NCBI RefSeq assembly: GCF_001953305.1
Contig: NZ_MTFE01000010.1
Location: forward strand, 3,550,202 to 3,614,201
DNA length: 64,000 bases
Source: Cnuella takakiae
Lineage (GTDB): Bacteria; Bacteroidota; Bacteroidia; Chitinophagales; Chitinophagaceae
Direction of reading: 5' to 3'
A program made the position numbers and the translations under genes. Positions 44,625 through 54,260 of the stretch are shown here, piece by piece (the stretch's first letter is position 1; the number at the start of each line of letters is the position of its first letter). A model generated the notes under the pieces. The model worked only from the letters and a program-made list of their open reading frames with translations, ran no database searches and was not told the DNA's origin.

Positions 44625-44651
44625 GTCATGCCGAACTTGTTTCGGCATGAC
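44625..44651. repeat. Dispersed palindrome GTCATGCCGAA/TTCGGCATGAC
   Basis: An 11-bp perfect stem with a CTTGT loop, 40 bases after argH. A related element, GCTGAC-ATTC-GTCAGC followed by ATGAC, is at 60772-60792. Confidence 0.75.
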
Positions 44652-44713
44652 AATCGGCTAGCGGATAAACTAAACTACCTGATTGAAAATAGTACCATTG
44701 GTTTAGCAACAAA

Positions 44714-44747
44714 AAAATAGCTGGCTTAACGGCCAGCTATTTTTATT
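44714..44747. terminator. Bidirectional terminator between argH and the hybrid kinase gene
   Basis: AAAATAGCTGGC / GCCAGCTATTTT stem with a TTAACG loop, flanked by an A run on one side and a T run on the other; it can end transcription from both converging operons. Confidence 0.85.
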
Positions 44748-44799
44748 TTACAAGATAAAAATGCAAGAAGATTAAAGCGTGTTGCTAAAAGCTCAGCTC

Positions 44800-47700
44800 C
44801 TATCCCCTCGCCTGCTCCTGTTTCATCGGTAATAGTATCGTAAACTCCGCACCTGCTCCGTCTACTCCTGATGCGCTGATCACCCCGCCATGACGCTCCA
44901 CGATCTTGCGGGCAATGGCCAAGCCGATACCCGTACCCTCATAGCTTTCCCTTGAATGAAGCCGCTGGAAGATCACAAAGATCTTTTGCGCATATTGGTC
45001 GTCGAAACCAATGCCGTTGTCTTTGATGGAGATGCGACAGTATTTGCCATTAGGATCAAGGCTATTGGTACCTACGGGCTGATTGATGATTTCACCCGTA
45101 ATGGAAATTTCAGGTGGCACTCCTTCCCTGCTGAACTTAATGGCATTAGAAATAAGATTCTGAAAAATCTGGCGCAACTGCCCGGGGATCGCATCAATTA
45201 TGGGCAGACCTGAAACTTGCACCACCGCTTTCTTATCCGCAATGGCCAGTTCAATATCATGCAGCACATCCCTAACCAGCACATTAAGGTCCGTAGGCTG
45301 GAACAGGGAATCGGCAGAAAGCCGTGAGTACTCCAGCAGGTCGTTGATCAGTCGGGTCATGCGTGCCGAAGCGCGGATGATTCGATCCAGGTAATCGGCC
45401 ACCGGTGTACCACTTTCCGGATGGTAGCGGTCGCGAACGATGCTACTGAAAATATGAATCTTGCGCAGTGGCTCTTTTAAGTCGTGTGATGCGATGGAAG
45501 CAAACTGCATCAGCTCATTATTGCTTACCTCCAGTTCGGAGTTGGATTGCTGCAGGTCGCGGGTACGATCCTGAATTTTTTGCTCCAGCAGCACGTTAGC
45601 CAACCGCTGGTCATGAATATCCGTACAGGTTCCAAACCACTTGATGATATTACCGGCATTATCGCGCATGGGCAGGGCCCTGGCAAGAAACCACCGGTAT
45701 ATTCCATCATGCCGCTTCATGCGGTACTCCACTTCATAGGTATCGCCTGTTTGCAGTGCATACTGCCACACTTTTAAGGTGCGTTCATAATCTTCGGGGT
45801 GCAATATTAGGGCCCAGCCGTCCGCCTGGGTTTGTTCAAAGCTCAGGCCGGTATATGCGTACCATTGGCGGTTAAAAAAGTCGTGGTATCCGTCGGGCCT
45901 GGTTGCCCATACCATCTGCGGCATAAAGTCGGTAACAAAGCTGAACTCCCGGATCAGCTTTTCCAATGCCACATTTTTTTCCTCCAACAGTTTGCGGTTT
46001 ACCGAGTCGGCAGTAATATCCATCATGGCACCCAGCATGCGGTAGGGCACGCCCCACTCATCCTGCATTACAGTACCACGGTCTAGTATAACCGCGTAGG
46101 ACCCATCCTTTCTGCGGAAACGATATTCCTGGCTCCACATGAGGCCGCCCGAGTTGATCACTCCATAGATACCTTTTTGTACCGCCTGCCGGTCATCGGG
46201 GTGAACCTGCTCCATCCGGTGGTGCGCGGTATGAACAGCAATATCATCCGGATCGTAACCAAAAAGCGCATAAAAACTATCGCTCCACCAAATGCGGTTT
46301 TCTGCAAACTCCCAATCCCAAATGGCATCGTTGGTAGCGCCGGCCACCAGGCGAAAGCGCTCCTCGCTTTGCGAAAGATCGCGGGTACGGTCCTGTACCT
46401 TTTGTTCCAGGTTGGTATTGAGTTCTTTCAGCGACTCCTTGGTGCGAAGCAGTTCGTTGTAGTTGGTACGCAGCTTTTCTTCCGACTCCTTCAGCGAAGT
46501 GATATTGGTAAAAGCCATGATCAGGCCGTCATTGAGCCTGTTCACCACCAGGTTATACCATTGCAAACCCTGCTGCACCTGCATGCACACTTCCATTCGT
46601 AGCGGGTGACCCGTACTTACCACATCATTCAGTTTATCCTCCAGGCGCAAAGCCTGCAGTTTACGCAGGTCTTTATTGAGCAACATGCCCTGTAACGATT
46701 TGCTTGTACCGCTCATCATTTCTGAGGCGGCACTGTTGGCAGCGGTACAACGGTAGTCCACAATGCGGTCTCCTTCACGCTGGGCTTCAAACACCAGCAA
46801 GCCGCTGGTGATGGTATCAAACACCCCCTTGATGATAGTATCCAGCTTACGGATAGCGGTAATATCAACAAAGCTCACCACCACACCGTCGCGCTGTTTG
46901 TCGTGGCGGAGGTAGGGTAATATTTTCAGCAGGCAGCAGGTGCCGTTGGTCAGTTCCACTTCCCGCTCCAGCGCAGTGCCGCTCTGCACCACGGCTTCTA
47001 TTTCCTGTTGCAGATCCGCATAGCGGATATTGGTGGAAATATTACCAATAGGCCGGCCAACATCGCTTTCAATAACATTGACCATTTGCGTGGCCGCCGG
47101 GTTGAACTTGCGGATATTAAGTTGGGCATCCAGGAAAATCTGGCCGATTTCGGTGCTGCGGAAATAATTGTCCAGGTCATCGTTGAGTTGCTTCAGCTCG
47201 CGGATGCGCACCTGGTGTTCGGTATTGAGGGTATGCAGTTCTTCATTCAGTGACTGTAGTTCCTCGTTACTGCTTTGCAGTTCTTCGTTGGCCGACTGAA
47301 GTTCCTCATTGGCCGATTGCAGTTCTTCATTGGTTGTTTCCAGCCCCTCCACAGCCATCTGCAGGTTGAGGCGGGTTTCCTTTAGTTCTTCCTCCAGTTC
47401 CTGTACATATTCATCCCGGTGCAACAAGGGATTGCCATCACTGCTGCGGCCTTCCACGGTGTTCATTTCACCGAGCACAATCAGGATATAGTTGGTGCCT
47501 TCTGCCGGCGGGTGTACCGAAATATGAAAAGACTTAAGTACACCATCAACGTTGATGCGGGTATTGCGGAAAATCAGCTTATTTTTTTCCCTAACCACCC
47601 TCCTGAATGCCGAACTGAGCATGCCCGAAAGTTCAACGGGCACCATGCGGAGGATATTGAGGTTCACCAGCCGCTCGGGCAGTGAAAGGTAGCGCCTGAA

Positions 47701-49302
47701 TTCGCCCAGTACTTCTTTTACCTCGTACTGGTCATTTACATAAATGGCGGCAAAGCCAAAATCTTCGGCGAGGCTTTTGGCAAAATCAGTCCCCAGGGGC
47801 GAAACGACGGGGGTCTTTTGCTGGCGCAAGTCCGATGTACCGGTATTGCGTTTGGCATAGCGACCATCATTATGGTGCTGGTAGCGGGTACTGCCGCCTT
47901 TTTTGCGGAAAATTTTCCAGCGGGAGTTTACTTCCTCCAGCTCGGGGCTCAGCACCGAAGGGTTTTCGCTTGGGCCAAGGAAAAGGTAGCCACCCTGCAA
48001 CAGCGAAAAATAGAGCGTACCCATTACCCCTTCCTGCAACTTTGAATTCAGGTAAATCAGCAGGTTACGGCAGGTAACAAGGTCATTGCGGATAAAAGGC
48101 GGGTCCTTGAGAATATTGTGTTTGGCAAAAACGATCTGCTTGCGGATATTGGGCATGATGATCACCACGCCATCCTGCGATATAAAGTACTGGTCCTTTA
48201 TATGCTGTGGCAGCGCCTTGATGGCTTCAGCCGGATAGCGGCCCTTGGCAGCTACTTCAATGGCCCTTTCGTCGATATCTGTAGCAAAGATTTTCACTTC
48301 CCGCGAAAGGCCCTGCTCACGCTGGTATTCATTTACCATGATGGCCATGGAGTAGGCCTCCTGGCCGGTGCTGCAGGCGGTAACCCATATCTTGATGGCT
48401 TCGCCGGTGTCTTTGTTTTCAAAAATGCGGGGCAGGATATCTTCCCTTAAAACCTGGAAGGCATCCTGGTCGCGGAAAAAGGAAGTAACACCAATAAAAA
48501 ACTCGCGGGCAAGTTGTTTGGGCTCTTCCCTGTTTTCCTGCAACAACAGGGCATACTGCGCCAGGCTGCCGGAGCGGGTATTGGCCATGCGACGCGAAAT
48601 ACGACGGAGGATGGTAGCCGGCTTGTACTGCCGGAAATCATAGCCCGTGCTTTCGTGAACGGTACTTAAAATATTGGACAAATCGGTTTGGGACACCTGG
48701 GGCTGTACGCTTTCGCCTTCCATTTGTTCCAGGTGGCTGTAAATAGCGGCTGCCATTTCCGAAGGTTGCAGCACCGCATCGGCAATACCTGCCTGAATAG
48801 CACTGAGGGGCATACCATCGAATTTGGCCGTGGCGGGGTCCTGTACCAGCACCAGCCCGCCCCTTTCCCTGATCGCGCCACCGCCCCGCATACCATCGGA
48901 GCCTGTACCCGACAAGATCAGTGCAATGGCCGATTCGCCGGCGTCGAGGGCAAGGGAGAAAAGGAAATGGTCGATGGCCAGATTGGGACCACGCTCCTGG
49001 TCTTTTTCGCGCAGCTGCAATTTGCCACCTGCAATACTTAAGAGTTTATCGTTTGGAATAACATACACGCAACCCGGCGACACTTCCGCTCCATGCTTGG
49101 CTTCCAGCACCTGCATATGGGTGTGCTTGGCTACAAGTTCTACCAATAAACTTTTGTGATCGGAGGAAAGATGTTGGATAATGACAAAACACAAATTATC
49201 CGAATGTGGGGTATGGTCAAAAAAATCATGGATGGCCTCAAGACCTCCGGCGGAGGCGCCAAGGGCAACCACGAACAAACCAGGGCTTTGTTCAGGGTGC
49301 AT
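44800..49302 (-). CDS. CheB-CheR-PAS hybrid histidine kinase
   Basis: A 1500-residue multidomain signalling protein. Order: CheB methylesterase (about 5-190; ALGASAGGLEAI, IIQHLSSDHKS, LSGTGSDGMRGG); CheR methyltransferase (about 205-480; FFRDQDAF, VTACSTGQEAYSMAI, TCRNLLIYLN); a coiled coil of repeated NEELQSANEELQS (about 634-690); at least four PAS/PAC modules (about 710-1250); HisKA with phospho-His in ASHDLKEPLRKI (near 1272); and a HATPase (to 1495, DNGIGFD, GTGIGLAIARKI). No transmembrane segment or receiver is seen, so it is cytoplasmic. The HDLKEPL H-box is the phytochrome-kinase type. It is the third gene of a tight operon with a haem oxygenase and a phytochrome sensor core. Confidence 0.93.
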   Translation of the reverse strand: MHPEQSPGLFVVALGASAGGLEAIHDFFDHTPHSDNLCFVIIQHLSSDHKSLLVELVAKHTHMQVLEAKHGAEVSPGCVYVIPNDKLLSIAGGKLQLREKDQERGPNLAIDHFLFSLALDAGESAIALILSGTGSDGMRGGGAIRERGGLVLVQDPATAKFDGMPLSAIQAGIADAVLQPSEMAAAIYSHLEQMEGESVQPQVSQTDLSNILSTVHESTGYDFRQYKPATILRRISRRMANTRSGSLAQYALLLQENREEPKQLAREFFIGVTSFFRDQDAFQVLREDILPRIFENKDTGEAIKIWVTACSTGQEAYSMAIMVNEYQREQGLSREVKIFATDIDERAIEVAAKGRYPAEAIKALPQHIKDQYFISQDGVVIIMPNIRKQIVFAKHNILKDPPFIRNDLVTCRNLLIYLNSKLQEGVMGTLYFSLLQGGYLFLGPSENPSVLSPELEEVNSRWKIFRKKGGSTRYQHHNDGRYAKRNTGTSDLRQQKTPVVSPLGTDFAKSLAEDFGFAAIYVNDQYEVKEVLGEFRRYLSLPERLVNLNILRMVPVELSGMLSSAFRRVVREKNKLIFRNTRINVDGVLKSFHISVHPPAEGTNYILIVLGEMNTVEGRSSDGNPLLHRDEYVQELEEELKETRLNLQMAVEGLETTNEELQSANEELQSANEELQSSNEELQSLNEELHTLNTEHQVRIRELKQLNDDLDNYFRSTEIGQIFLDAQLNIRKFNPAATQMVNVIESDVGRPIGNISTNIRYADLQQEIEAVVQSGTALEREVELTNGTCCLLKILPYLRHDKQRDGVVVSFVDITAIRKLDTIIKGVFDTITSGLLVFEAQREGDRIVDYRCTAANSAASEMMSGTSKSLQGMLLNKDLRKLQALRLEDKLNDVVSTGHPLRMEVCMQVQQGLQWYNLVVNRLNDGLIMAFTNITSLKESEEKLRTNYNELLRTKESLKELNTNLEQKVQDRTRDLSQSEERFRLVAGATNDAIWDWEFAENRIWWSDSFYALFGYDPDDIAVHTAHHRMEQVHPDDRQAVQKGIYGVINSGGLMWSQEYRFRRKDGSYAVILDRGTVMQDEWGVPYRMLGAMMDITADSVNRKLLEEKNVALEKLIREFSFVTDFMPQMVWATRPDGYHDFFNRQWYAYTGLSFEQTQADGWALILHPEDYERTLKVWQYALQTGDTYEVEYRMKRHDGIYRWFLARALPMRDNAGNIIKWFGTCTDIHDQRLANVLLEQKIQDRTRDLQQSNSELEVSNNELMQFASIASHDLKEPLRKIHIFSSIVRDRYHPESGTPVADYLDRIIRASARMTRLINDLLEYSRLSADSLFQPTDLNVLVRDVLHDIELAIADKKAVVQVSGLPIIDAIPGQLRQIFQNLISNAIKFSREGVPPEISITGEIINQPVGTNSLDPNGKYCRISIKDNGIGFDDQYAQKIFVIFQRLHSRESYEGTGIGLAIARKIVERHGGVISASGVDGAGAEFTILLPMKQEQARG

Positions 49303-49344
49303 TGTTGGGATTCGTTTCGTATACGTTTGTGCAAGGTAGGGAAA

Positions 49345-50883
49345 TCAGTGATGCATCCGGCGTAATGCCACGCTTGTCAATACATTTCTGAATGCTTCGG
49401 CAATGGCCAGCTCTTCGGTTGACCAGGGTTTGGCAGTATGCTGCACTGTTTGTTTCCATACGGAAAAGGAATGCCTGGGGTGGTAGGTCTTACCATCGGC
49501 CTCCAGCTGAAGTGCTTCGTGCGGGTTGCCGCCCCATGCTACTTCTTCGATGAATTCGGGGCGGAAGGCCACTACAAACTGTCCTCTTTCAGGCACCACC
49601 GGAAGGGCCAGCATCCCACTGCCCACAGCAGCAAAATCGGCGGCTTCTTCAAACACTGCAGGAAGTGAGGGTTTATGTACCAGGCTTTGCGGCGACTGCA
49701 CCTGGAGCCAGTAAAAAAGCCGGTGCAGGTCGTTGGCGTCGGGAACGGCACCTGCTGCATGTATGTGCCCGTTTACATTGTAGGCAATACCACTGGCTCC
49801 CAGCAGTTCGCGTATGTCTTCGGCCCTGCTTTCCATAGTTTGGTTCAGGTTGTCGGCATCGTGCAATACCGGTACAAGTTTAGTCAGCCGGTCCTGCAAT
49901 CCCTGGTATTTGGCGCCGCCTAATTTGTTCAGCAGGATACTGAGCTGCGCGGAAACGAGGTCGGACAGCAGTTCAAAAACACCCATCTCCTCAAAAGAAA
50001 AGAAACGGGCGGTGCGGTGGTGGCAGGAAATCAAGCCCCACAATTGACCATTGTGTACCAAACGCAGGGAAAGGGAAGCACCTACACCCATATTTTTCAG
50101 GTACTCGAGGTGCACACCCGCCACACTCCGCAGGTCGCAACCCGACAGGTCGGTAAGCGCATGGGTGAGCGGGTTGAGCAAAGGGTAAAGCCGCACTGGC
50201 TGGTACCTGCTGTCGGGGATATAGCGGTAAGGATTTTTGAGGTAAAGCTCCCGTGCCGGCCTTGGGATATCTGATGCAGGAAAACGAAGACCCAAATAAG
50301 CATCCATTCCCGCCTCCTTTTCCTCACCGATAACGGTACCATGCCAATCGGCATCAAAGGAATAAACCATCACTTTGTCGAACCCGCTGATGCGGCGCAG
50401 CTCGCGGGCCACAACGGCTGCAAAGGAAGAGATATCGTCGCAGGTACCCATGTCGTGCACCAGGTTGCGCAGGTCCTGGTAAACATCCAGGAAACTGCGG
50501 CCCTTACCATCAGCAAGAGCTGGATCGATCAGTTCGATGAACAACAGACCATCTTTTTGGTGCATCAGCGCCGAACAGTTTTGCACCCCGTTTTCACCCA
50601 GTACCCCCATACCCAGCGGCTGCTTTACCACGGGTGTTTGCTGCAGCAGTTGCTGCAAACTTTCAAGGGTAGCCGAATCCAACAAGGCACCAAAAGGTTT
50701 ACCCACCAGGTCGGTGGCTCCCTGGCCCACCAGTCCGGAAATATTATCACTTACCTGCAAAACTTCCAGGGTGGCGGCATCCATCACAAAGAGGAAGCCG
50801 TGTGGCTGGATCAAGTTGGTTTGATGCAGGGGAAGTTTGCCGCAAAAGGTTGCGTCGTAGTTGGGAAGGGTGTTGTTCATCAT
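49345..50883 (-). CDS. bphP: Bacteriophytochrome photosensory core (PAS-GAF-PHY) without output domain
   Basis: 512 residues. PAS (about 10-125) carries C14 in FCGKLPLHQTNLIQPHG, the position of the biliverdin-binding Cys in bacterial phytochromes. GAF (about 145-320) has FPASDIPRPARELY, HLEYLKNMGVG and LWGLISCHH, giving the conserved Asp and both His around the chromophore. PHY (about 330-510) contains the tongue PRHSF. The protein stops there: no kinase, GGDEF or other output module. It follows bphO by one base and precedes the kinase gene by 42 bases, so it probably signals to that kinase in trans. Confidence 0.93.
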   Translation of the reverse strand: MMNNTLPNYDATFCGKLPLHQTNLIQPHGFLFVMDAATLEVLQVSDNISGLVGQGATDLVGKPFGALLDSATLESLQQLLQQTPVVKQPLGMGVLGENGVQNCSALMHQKDGLLFIELIDPALADGKGRSFLDVYQDLRNLVHDMGTCDDISSFAAVVARELRRISGFDKVMVYSFDADWHGTVIGEEKEAGMDAYLGLRFPASDIPRPARELYLKNPYRYIPDSRYQPVRLYPLLNPLTHALTDLSGCDLRSVAGVHLEYLKNMGVGASLSLRLVHNGQLWGLISCHHRTARFFSFEEMGVFELLSDLVSAQLSILLNKLGGAKYQGLQDRLTKLVPVLHDADNLNQTMESRAEDIRELLGASGIAYNVNGHIHAAGAVPDANDLHRLFYWLQVQSPQSLVHKPSLPAVFEEAADFAAVGSGMLALPVVPERGQFVVAFRPEFIEEVAWGGNPHEALQLEADGKTYHPRHSFSVWKQTVQHTAKPWSTEELAIAEAFRNVLTSVALRRMHH

Positions 50884-50884
50884 G

Positions 50885-51463
50885 CTATACTGTTTTCATC
50901 CAGCGGGTATGTGCTGCAAAAGTTTCGTTGGCAGCCCCACTTACTTTTTCGATGTCTGGGGTTGTGACGGCAAACTGGTTCAGATGGCGGATAAAGGCCT
51001 GCCAGTGAGCGCCGGTATTTTCCTGGTGTCCTTCAAAGAAATGGAAAGCATTATCGGGAAGCGAATCCTGTTTACGGAGCATGCGTGCAATGATGCGACC
51101 ACCAAGGGCCGAACCTTCCAGCACATACAAAGCACCAAGGGCCTGCAGGGGACTTTCAATTAAAGGAAGTTGGGTACTCAGGGGTATCATTCCGTTTACG
51201 CCTAGTACCTGTAAATCGGTGAGGATGTGATGGGCACGGTTGGAGACGGGAAGTGGAAAATTGATACGGGGCAAAAAAGGAGCGATCTGTTCCTCCAGCG
51301 GTTGGTAGAAGCCATACATCCCTTTGAGCAGACGGGCATAGCTGGTGCTACTGGTTGCCTGATGTATCAGGGGCATCATGGTCGTTTCCGCTAGCTGGTG
51401 TTGCGCCTGGGTTTGGCGCTTCAGTACGGCGGCACAGGTTTCGATCGCTTCAGGGTGCAGCAT
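50885..51463 (-). CDS. bphO: Biliverdin-producing haem oxygenase
   Basis: A 192-residue haem oxygenase that opens haem to biliverdin, the chromophore of the adjacent phytochrome. Features: the N-terminal proximal His region KRQTQAQHQLAE and the distal-helix motif YVLEGSALGGRIIARML. It is first in the operon, with a good promoter at 51468-51499, and its stop is immediately followed by the bphP start. Confidence 0.92.
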   Translation of the reverse strand: MLHPEAIETCAAVLKRQTQAQHQLAETTMMPLIHQATSSTSYARLLKGMYGFYQPLEEQIAPFLPRINFPLPVSNRAHHILTDLQVLGVNGMIPLSTQLPLIESPLQALGALYVLEGSALGGRIIARMLRKQDSLPDNAFHFFEGHQENTGAHWQAFIRHLNQFAVTTPDIEKVSGAANETFAAHTRWMKTV

Positions 51464-51467
51464 CCGG

Positions 51468-51499
51468 TAAAAGTAAAGACTTAGGCTACGCGAGGCAAA
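51468..51499 (-). promoter_or_regulatory. Promoter of the bphO-bphP-kinase operon
   Basis: On the minus strand TTTG (51499-51496), 20 bases, then TACTTTTA (51475-51468), one mismatch from TAnnTTTG; the ATG at 51463 is 4 bases further. Confidence 0.55.
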
Positions 51500-51521
51500 A
51501 ATCTTTACTATTACTGCCCCC

Positions 51522-51529
51522 TATCTTTG
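51522..51529 (+). promoter_or_regulatory. -7 element of the acyl-CoA carboxylase gene
   Basis: TATCTTTG, a perfect match to TAnnTTTG, 17 bases before the ATG. No clear -33 TTTG is found at the usual distance. Confidence 0.55.
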
Positions 51530-51546
51530 TTAAATAACCCTAATTT

Positions 51547-53142
51547 ATGAAACGATTGCTGGAGCAGAGGTTAGAGCGACTGGAAAAAATTCACCAGGGT
51601 GGCGGACCAAAAGCTATTGCCAAACAAAAAGAAAAGAACAAGCTTACCCCCCGCGAACGGATTGCTTACCTATTGGACAAGAACACAGAATTCCTGGAAT
51701 TGGGATCCTTTGCCGGCTATGAAATGTATGCCGAACATGGCGGCTGCCCCGCCGGTGGTACGGTTGCCGGTATGGGCTATGTAAGCGGACGGTTGTGCCT
51801 CATCGTTGCCAACGACCAGACGGTGAAAGCAGGCGCCTGGTTTCCCATCACCGGCAAAAAGAACCTGCGGATGCAGGAAATTGCTTTGCAAAACAACTTA
51901 CCTGTAATCTACCTCGTAGACAGTGCGGGTGTATACCTGCCCCTGCAGGACGAAATATTTCCTGACAAAGAACACTTCGGCCGGATGTTTTACAACAATG
52001 CCCGGATGAGCGCCGCTGGTATCGTGCAGATAGCCGCAGTAATGGGAGCCTGCGTGGCGGGTGGCGCCTACCTGCCCATCATGAGTGATGAAACCCTGAT
52101 GGTAAATGGCGCAGGCTCAATATTTCTTGCAGGTCCCTACCTGGTAAAAGCCGCCGTTGGCGAGGATATAGATACCGAAACCCTGGGTGGTGCTGTTACC
52201 CATACCGAGATATCAGGTATTGCCGATTATAAGTTTGACACTGAAACCGAAACCCTCGATGCCATCAGGCGTATCGTAGACAAAATGGGGCACCAGCAAA
52301 AAGCGGGTTTCGACCGCGCACAGGCGGTGGCGCCACAATACGATGTACAGGAACTCTACGGCCTGGTATCACCCGAAGCCAACAAGCCCTACGACATGGT
52401 GCAGGTGATTGAACGCATTGTAGATGCCGGCAGTTTCGACCAGTTCAAGGAAGATTATGGCAAGACCATTGTGTGTGGCTATGCCCGCATTGAAGGATGG
52501 GCGGTAGGTATAGTGGCCAACCAAAGAAAAATGGTGAAGAACAAAAAAGGCGAGCTGCAGATGGGCGGTGTTATTTACAACGACAGCGCCGACAAGGCTG
52601 CCCGTTTTATCCTCAACTGCAACCAGAAAAAAATACCGCTTGTGTTTTTGCAGGATGTTACCGGCTTTATGGTGGGCAGCCGCAGCGAGCACTCGGGCAT
52701 CATAAAAGATGGCGCCAAACTGGTTAATGCGGTAGCCAACTCCGTTGTACCCAAGATCACCATCATCGTAGGCAATTCCTATGGCGCCGGCAACTATGCC
52801 ATGTGCGGTAAGGCCTTTGACCCGCGTTTCATCTATGCCTGGCCTTCGGCGAAAATTGCCGTGATGGGTGGCGAGCAGGCTGCCAAAACTTTATTGCAAA
52901 TCCAGGTTGCAGGACTCAAAGCCAAGGGCCAGGAAATTACTCCTGAGGCAGAAGCCGCCCTGCTCAACGAGATCAAGGGCCGGTACGAAACCCAAACCGC
53001 TCCCTACTACGCCGCAGCCCGGTTATGGGTAGATGAAATTATTGACCCGGCTGATACGCGGAAAGTAATTGCAGCAGGTATTGAAGCTGCCAACCATCAG
53101 CCACATATGGAAACTTTTAAAACAGGAGTGTTCCAGGTGTAA
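51547..53142 (+). CDS. Acyl-CoA carboxylase beta subunit (methylcrotonyl/propionyl-CoA type)
   Basis: Carboxyltransferase subunit of a biotin-dependent acyl-CoA carboxylase, 531 residues with both crotonase-like halves. The segments VDSAGVYLPLQDEIFPDKEHFGRMFYNNARMSAAGI (shown here only to about 20 by key residues: VDSAGVYLP, DKEHFGRMFYN) and GNSYGAGNYAMCGKAFDPRF are closer to methylcrotonyl- than to propionyl-CoA carboxylase beta chains. The alpha (biotin carboxylase/BCCP) partner is not next to it. Substrate assignment is tentative. Confidence 0.9.
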   Translation: MKRLLEQRLERLEKIHQGGGPKAIAKQKEKNKLTPRERIAYLLDKNTEFLELGSFAGYEMYAEHGGCPAGGTVAGMGYVSGRLCLIVANDQTVKAGAWFPITGKKNLRMQEIALQNNLPVIYLVDSAGVYLPLQDEIFPDKEHFGRMFYNNARMSAAGIVQIAAVMGACVAGGAYLPIMSDETLMVNGAGSIFLAGPYLVKAAVGEDIDTETLGGAVTHTEISGIADYKFDTETETLDAIRRIVDKMGHQQKAGFDRAQAVAPQYDVQELYGLVSPEANKPYDMVQVIERIVDAGSFDQFKEDYGKTIVCGYARIEGWAVGIVANQRKMVKNKKGELQMGGVIYNDSADKAARFILNCNQKKIPLVFLQDVTGFMVGSRSEHSGIIKDGAKLVNAVANSVVPKITIIVGNSYGAGNYAMCGKAFDPRFIYAWPSAKIAVMGGEQAAKTLLQIQVAGLKAKGQEITPEAEAALLNEIKGRYETQTAPYYAAARLWVDEIIDPADTRKVIAAGIEAANHQPHMETFKTGVFQV

Positions 53143-53200
53143 CCACAGATGCGTGCGACCTTAATTGATTTGGATGCCTTTAAAGGGAATTGTCTTTTCT

Positions 53201-53242
53201 AAATAAAAGCCCCTGAGCGATTACGCTTAGGGGCTTTTATTT
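53201..53242. terminator. Bidirectional terminator
   Basis: A 19-bp stem AAATAAAAGCCCCTGAGCG with an ATTA loop and its complement (one G-T pair) serves both the carboxylase gene and the convergent outer-membrane protein gene. Confidence 0.9.
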
Positions 53243-53259
53243 GACACTATGTGTAGCGA

Positions 53260-54027
53260 TTAAAACCGTACACCCAGCGACAAGCCGGCACGAACACCAC
53301 CCAGGGTGCCATCCAGCTTCACGTCTGTCCGGTTGGGGCCAACGGTATAGGAAACATTCTTCAGGGGGAAGTCCATATTATCCAGTTCCTGGCGCAAACG
53401 TTCCTGCTCGTAGGCAGTCAGGGTTTTGCTGGGTACGCCTACCAGGTCGGCTTTGCCTGTGCCAATGTGGGGACCAAGAATCCACCAGTCGAGGCTTACA
53501 TGCTTACCCAATCCCCACTGGGCACCAAAGAGGATACCACCGCTGTTGGTCTTGGTTTTACCGGCAAGAGAAATGCTTTCTTCCTTACCGGGCAATGTTT
53601 CGAAACTGATTTTAGCGCCGGTAGCATCAAAGCTGGCATTGCGGTAAAAAGGCGCGATGTAGAAACCCTGGCCATAACCTTTGCCGAGGTAAATGCGCAC
53701 TTCAGGAGTGAGGGCGGTACCGCTTATTTCCAGGTTGGTAACAGCATCGGTAAAGTTCTGGTCATCTACCAGGTTCAGCAGCTTCGATTTAAAGGGCACC
53801 GAACCCTTGGGCATGGTACGGTAGCTGAGTGCCAGGGATATACGGCGGGACAGCACCCGTTCGTACTGCAGCTGGTAGTTGCGGGCTGCAAGGCCTGCAA
53901 GGTTAAACTTTACAATGTTGCGCGGAGGCGATTGAAGGTTTGCCTCACTATTGCTTTGGGCCTGCGTAGAGAGACCGGCAGTAGCGGTTAACAGCAGCGC
54001 GGCCATGATGGACTTAAAGCTTGTCAT
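53260..54027 (-). CDS. DUF3575-like outer-membrane beta-barrel protein
   Basis: 255 residues from the ATG at 54027 (MTSFKSIMAALLLTATAGLS, cleaved after TQAQ). The rest alternates short strands (VKFNLAGLAARNYQLQYERVL, ALTPEVRIYLGKG, GFYIAPFYR) and ends in the typical C-terminal aromatic GVRF. This fits the DUF3575-type small barrels of Bacteroidota. Function unknown; no neighbour suggests one. Confidence 0.75.
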   Translation of the reverse strand: MTSFKSIMAALLLTATAGLSTQAQSNSEANLQSPPRNIVKFNLAGLAARNYQLQYERVLSRRISLALSYRTMPKGSVPFKSKLLNLVDDQNFTDAVTNLEISGTALTPEVRIYLGKGYGQGFYIAPFYRNASFDATGAKISFETLPGKEESISLAGKTKTNSGGILFGAQWGLGKHVSLDWWILGPHIGTGKADLVGVPSKTLTAYEQERLRQELDNMDFPLKNVSYTVGPNRTDVKLDGTLGGVRAGLSLGVRF

Positions 54028-54156
54028 CGGTATTGAGATTAAATGGTGGGTACAAATACATTGCAAAAATGCAGCATCGGCATTTGCATGCGTGTAGTAT
54101 CGAAAAATTTCTTTTGGCGCTTAATGGGAAACGCTTAAGGTAGGCAGGCTTTTGCT

Positions 54157-54257
54157 CGCAAAGACGCGGAGGCGCAAAGGGGCAATGGAGTTTTGCATTT
54201 GAAGATTTTTAGAAATTCCTTTTACATCATGCACTCTTTGCGACTTCTTGTCTGCGG
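54157..54257. repeat. Diverged copy of the CACAAAG-type inverted repeat
   Basis: CGCAAAGACGCGGAGGCGCAAAG on one side and CTTTGCGACTTCTTGTCTGCG on the other resemble the elements at 18316 and 40290. Confidence 0.5.
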
Positions 54258-54260
54258 GAT

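Noticed and set aside
47220..47400. Tandem DNA repeat in the hybrid kinase gene
   Set aside because: The repetition encodes NEELQSANEELQS heptads of a coiled coil typical of CheB/CheR-PAS kinases, so it is explained by protein structure.
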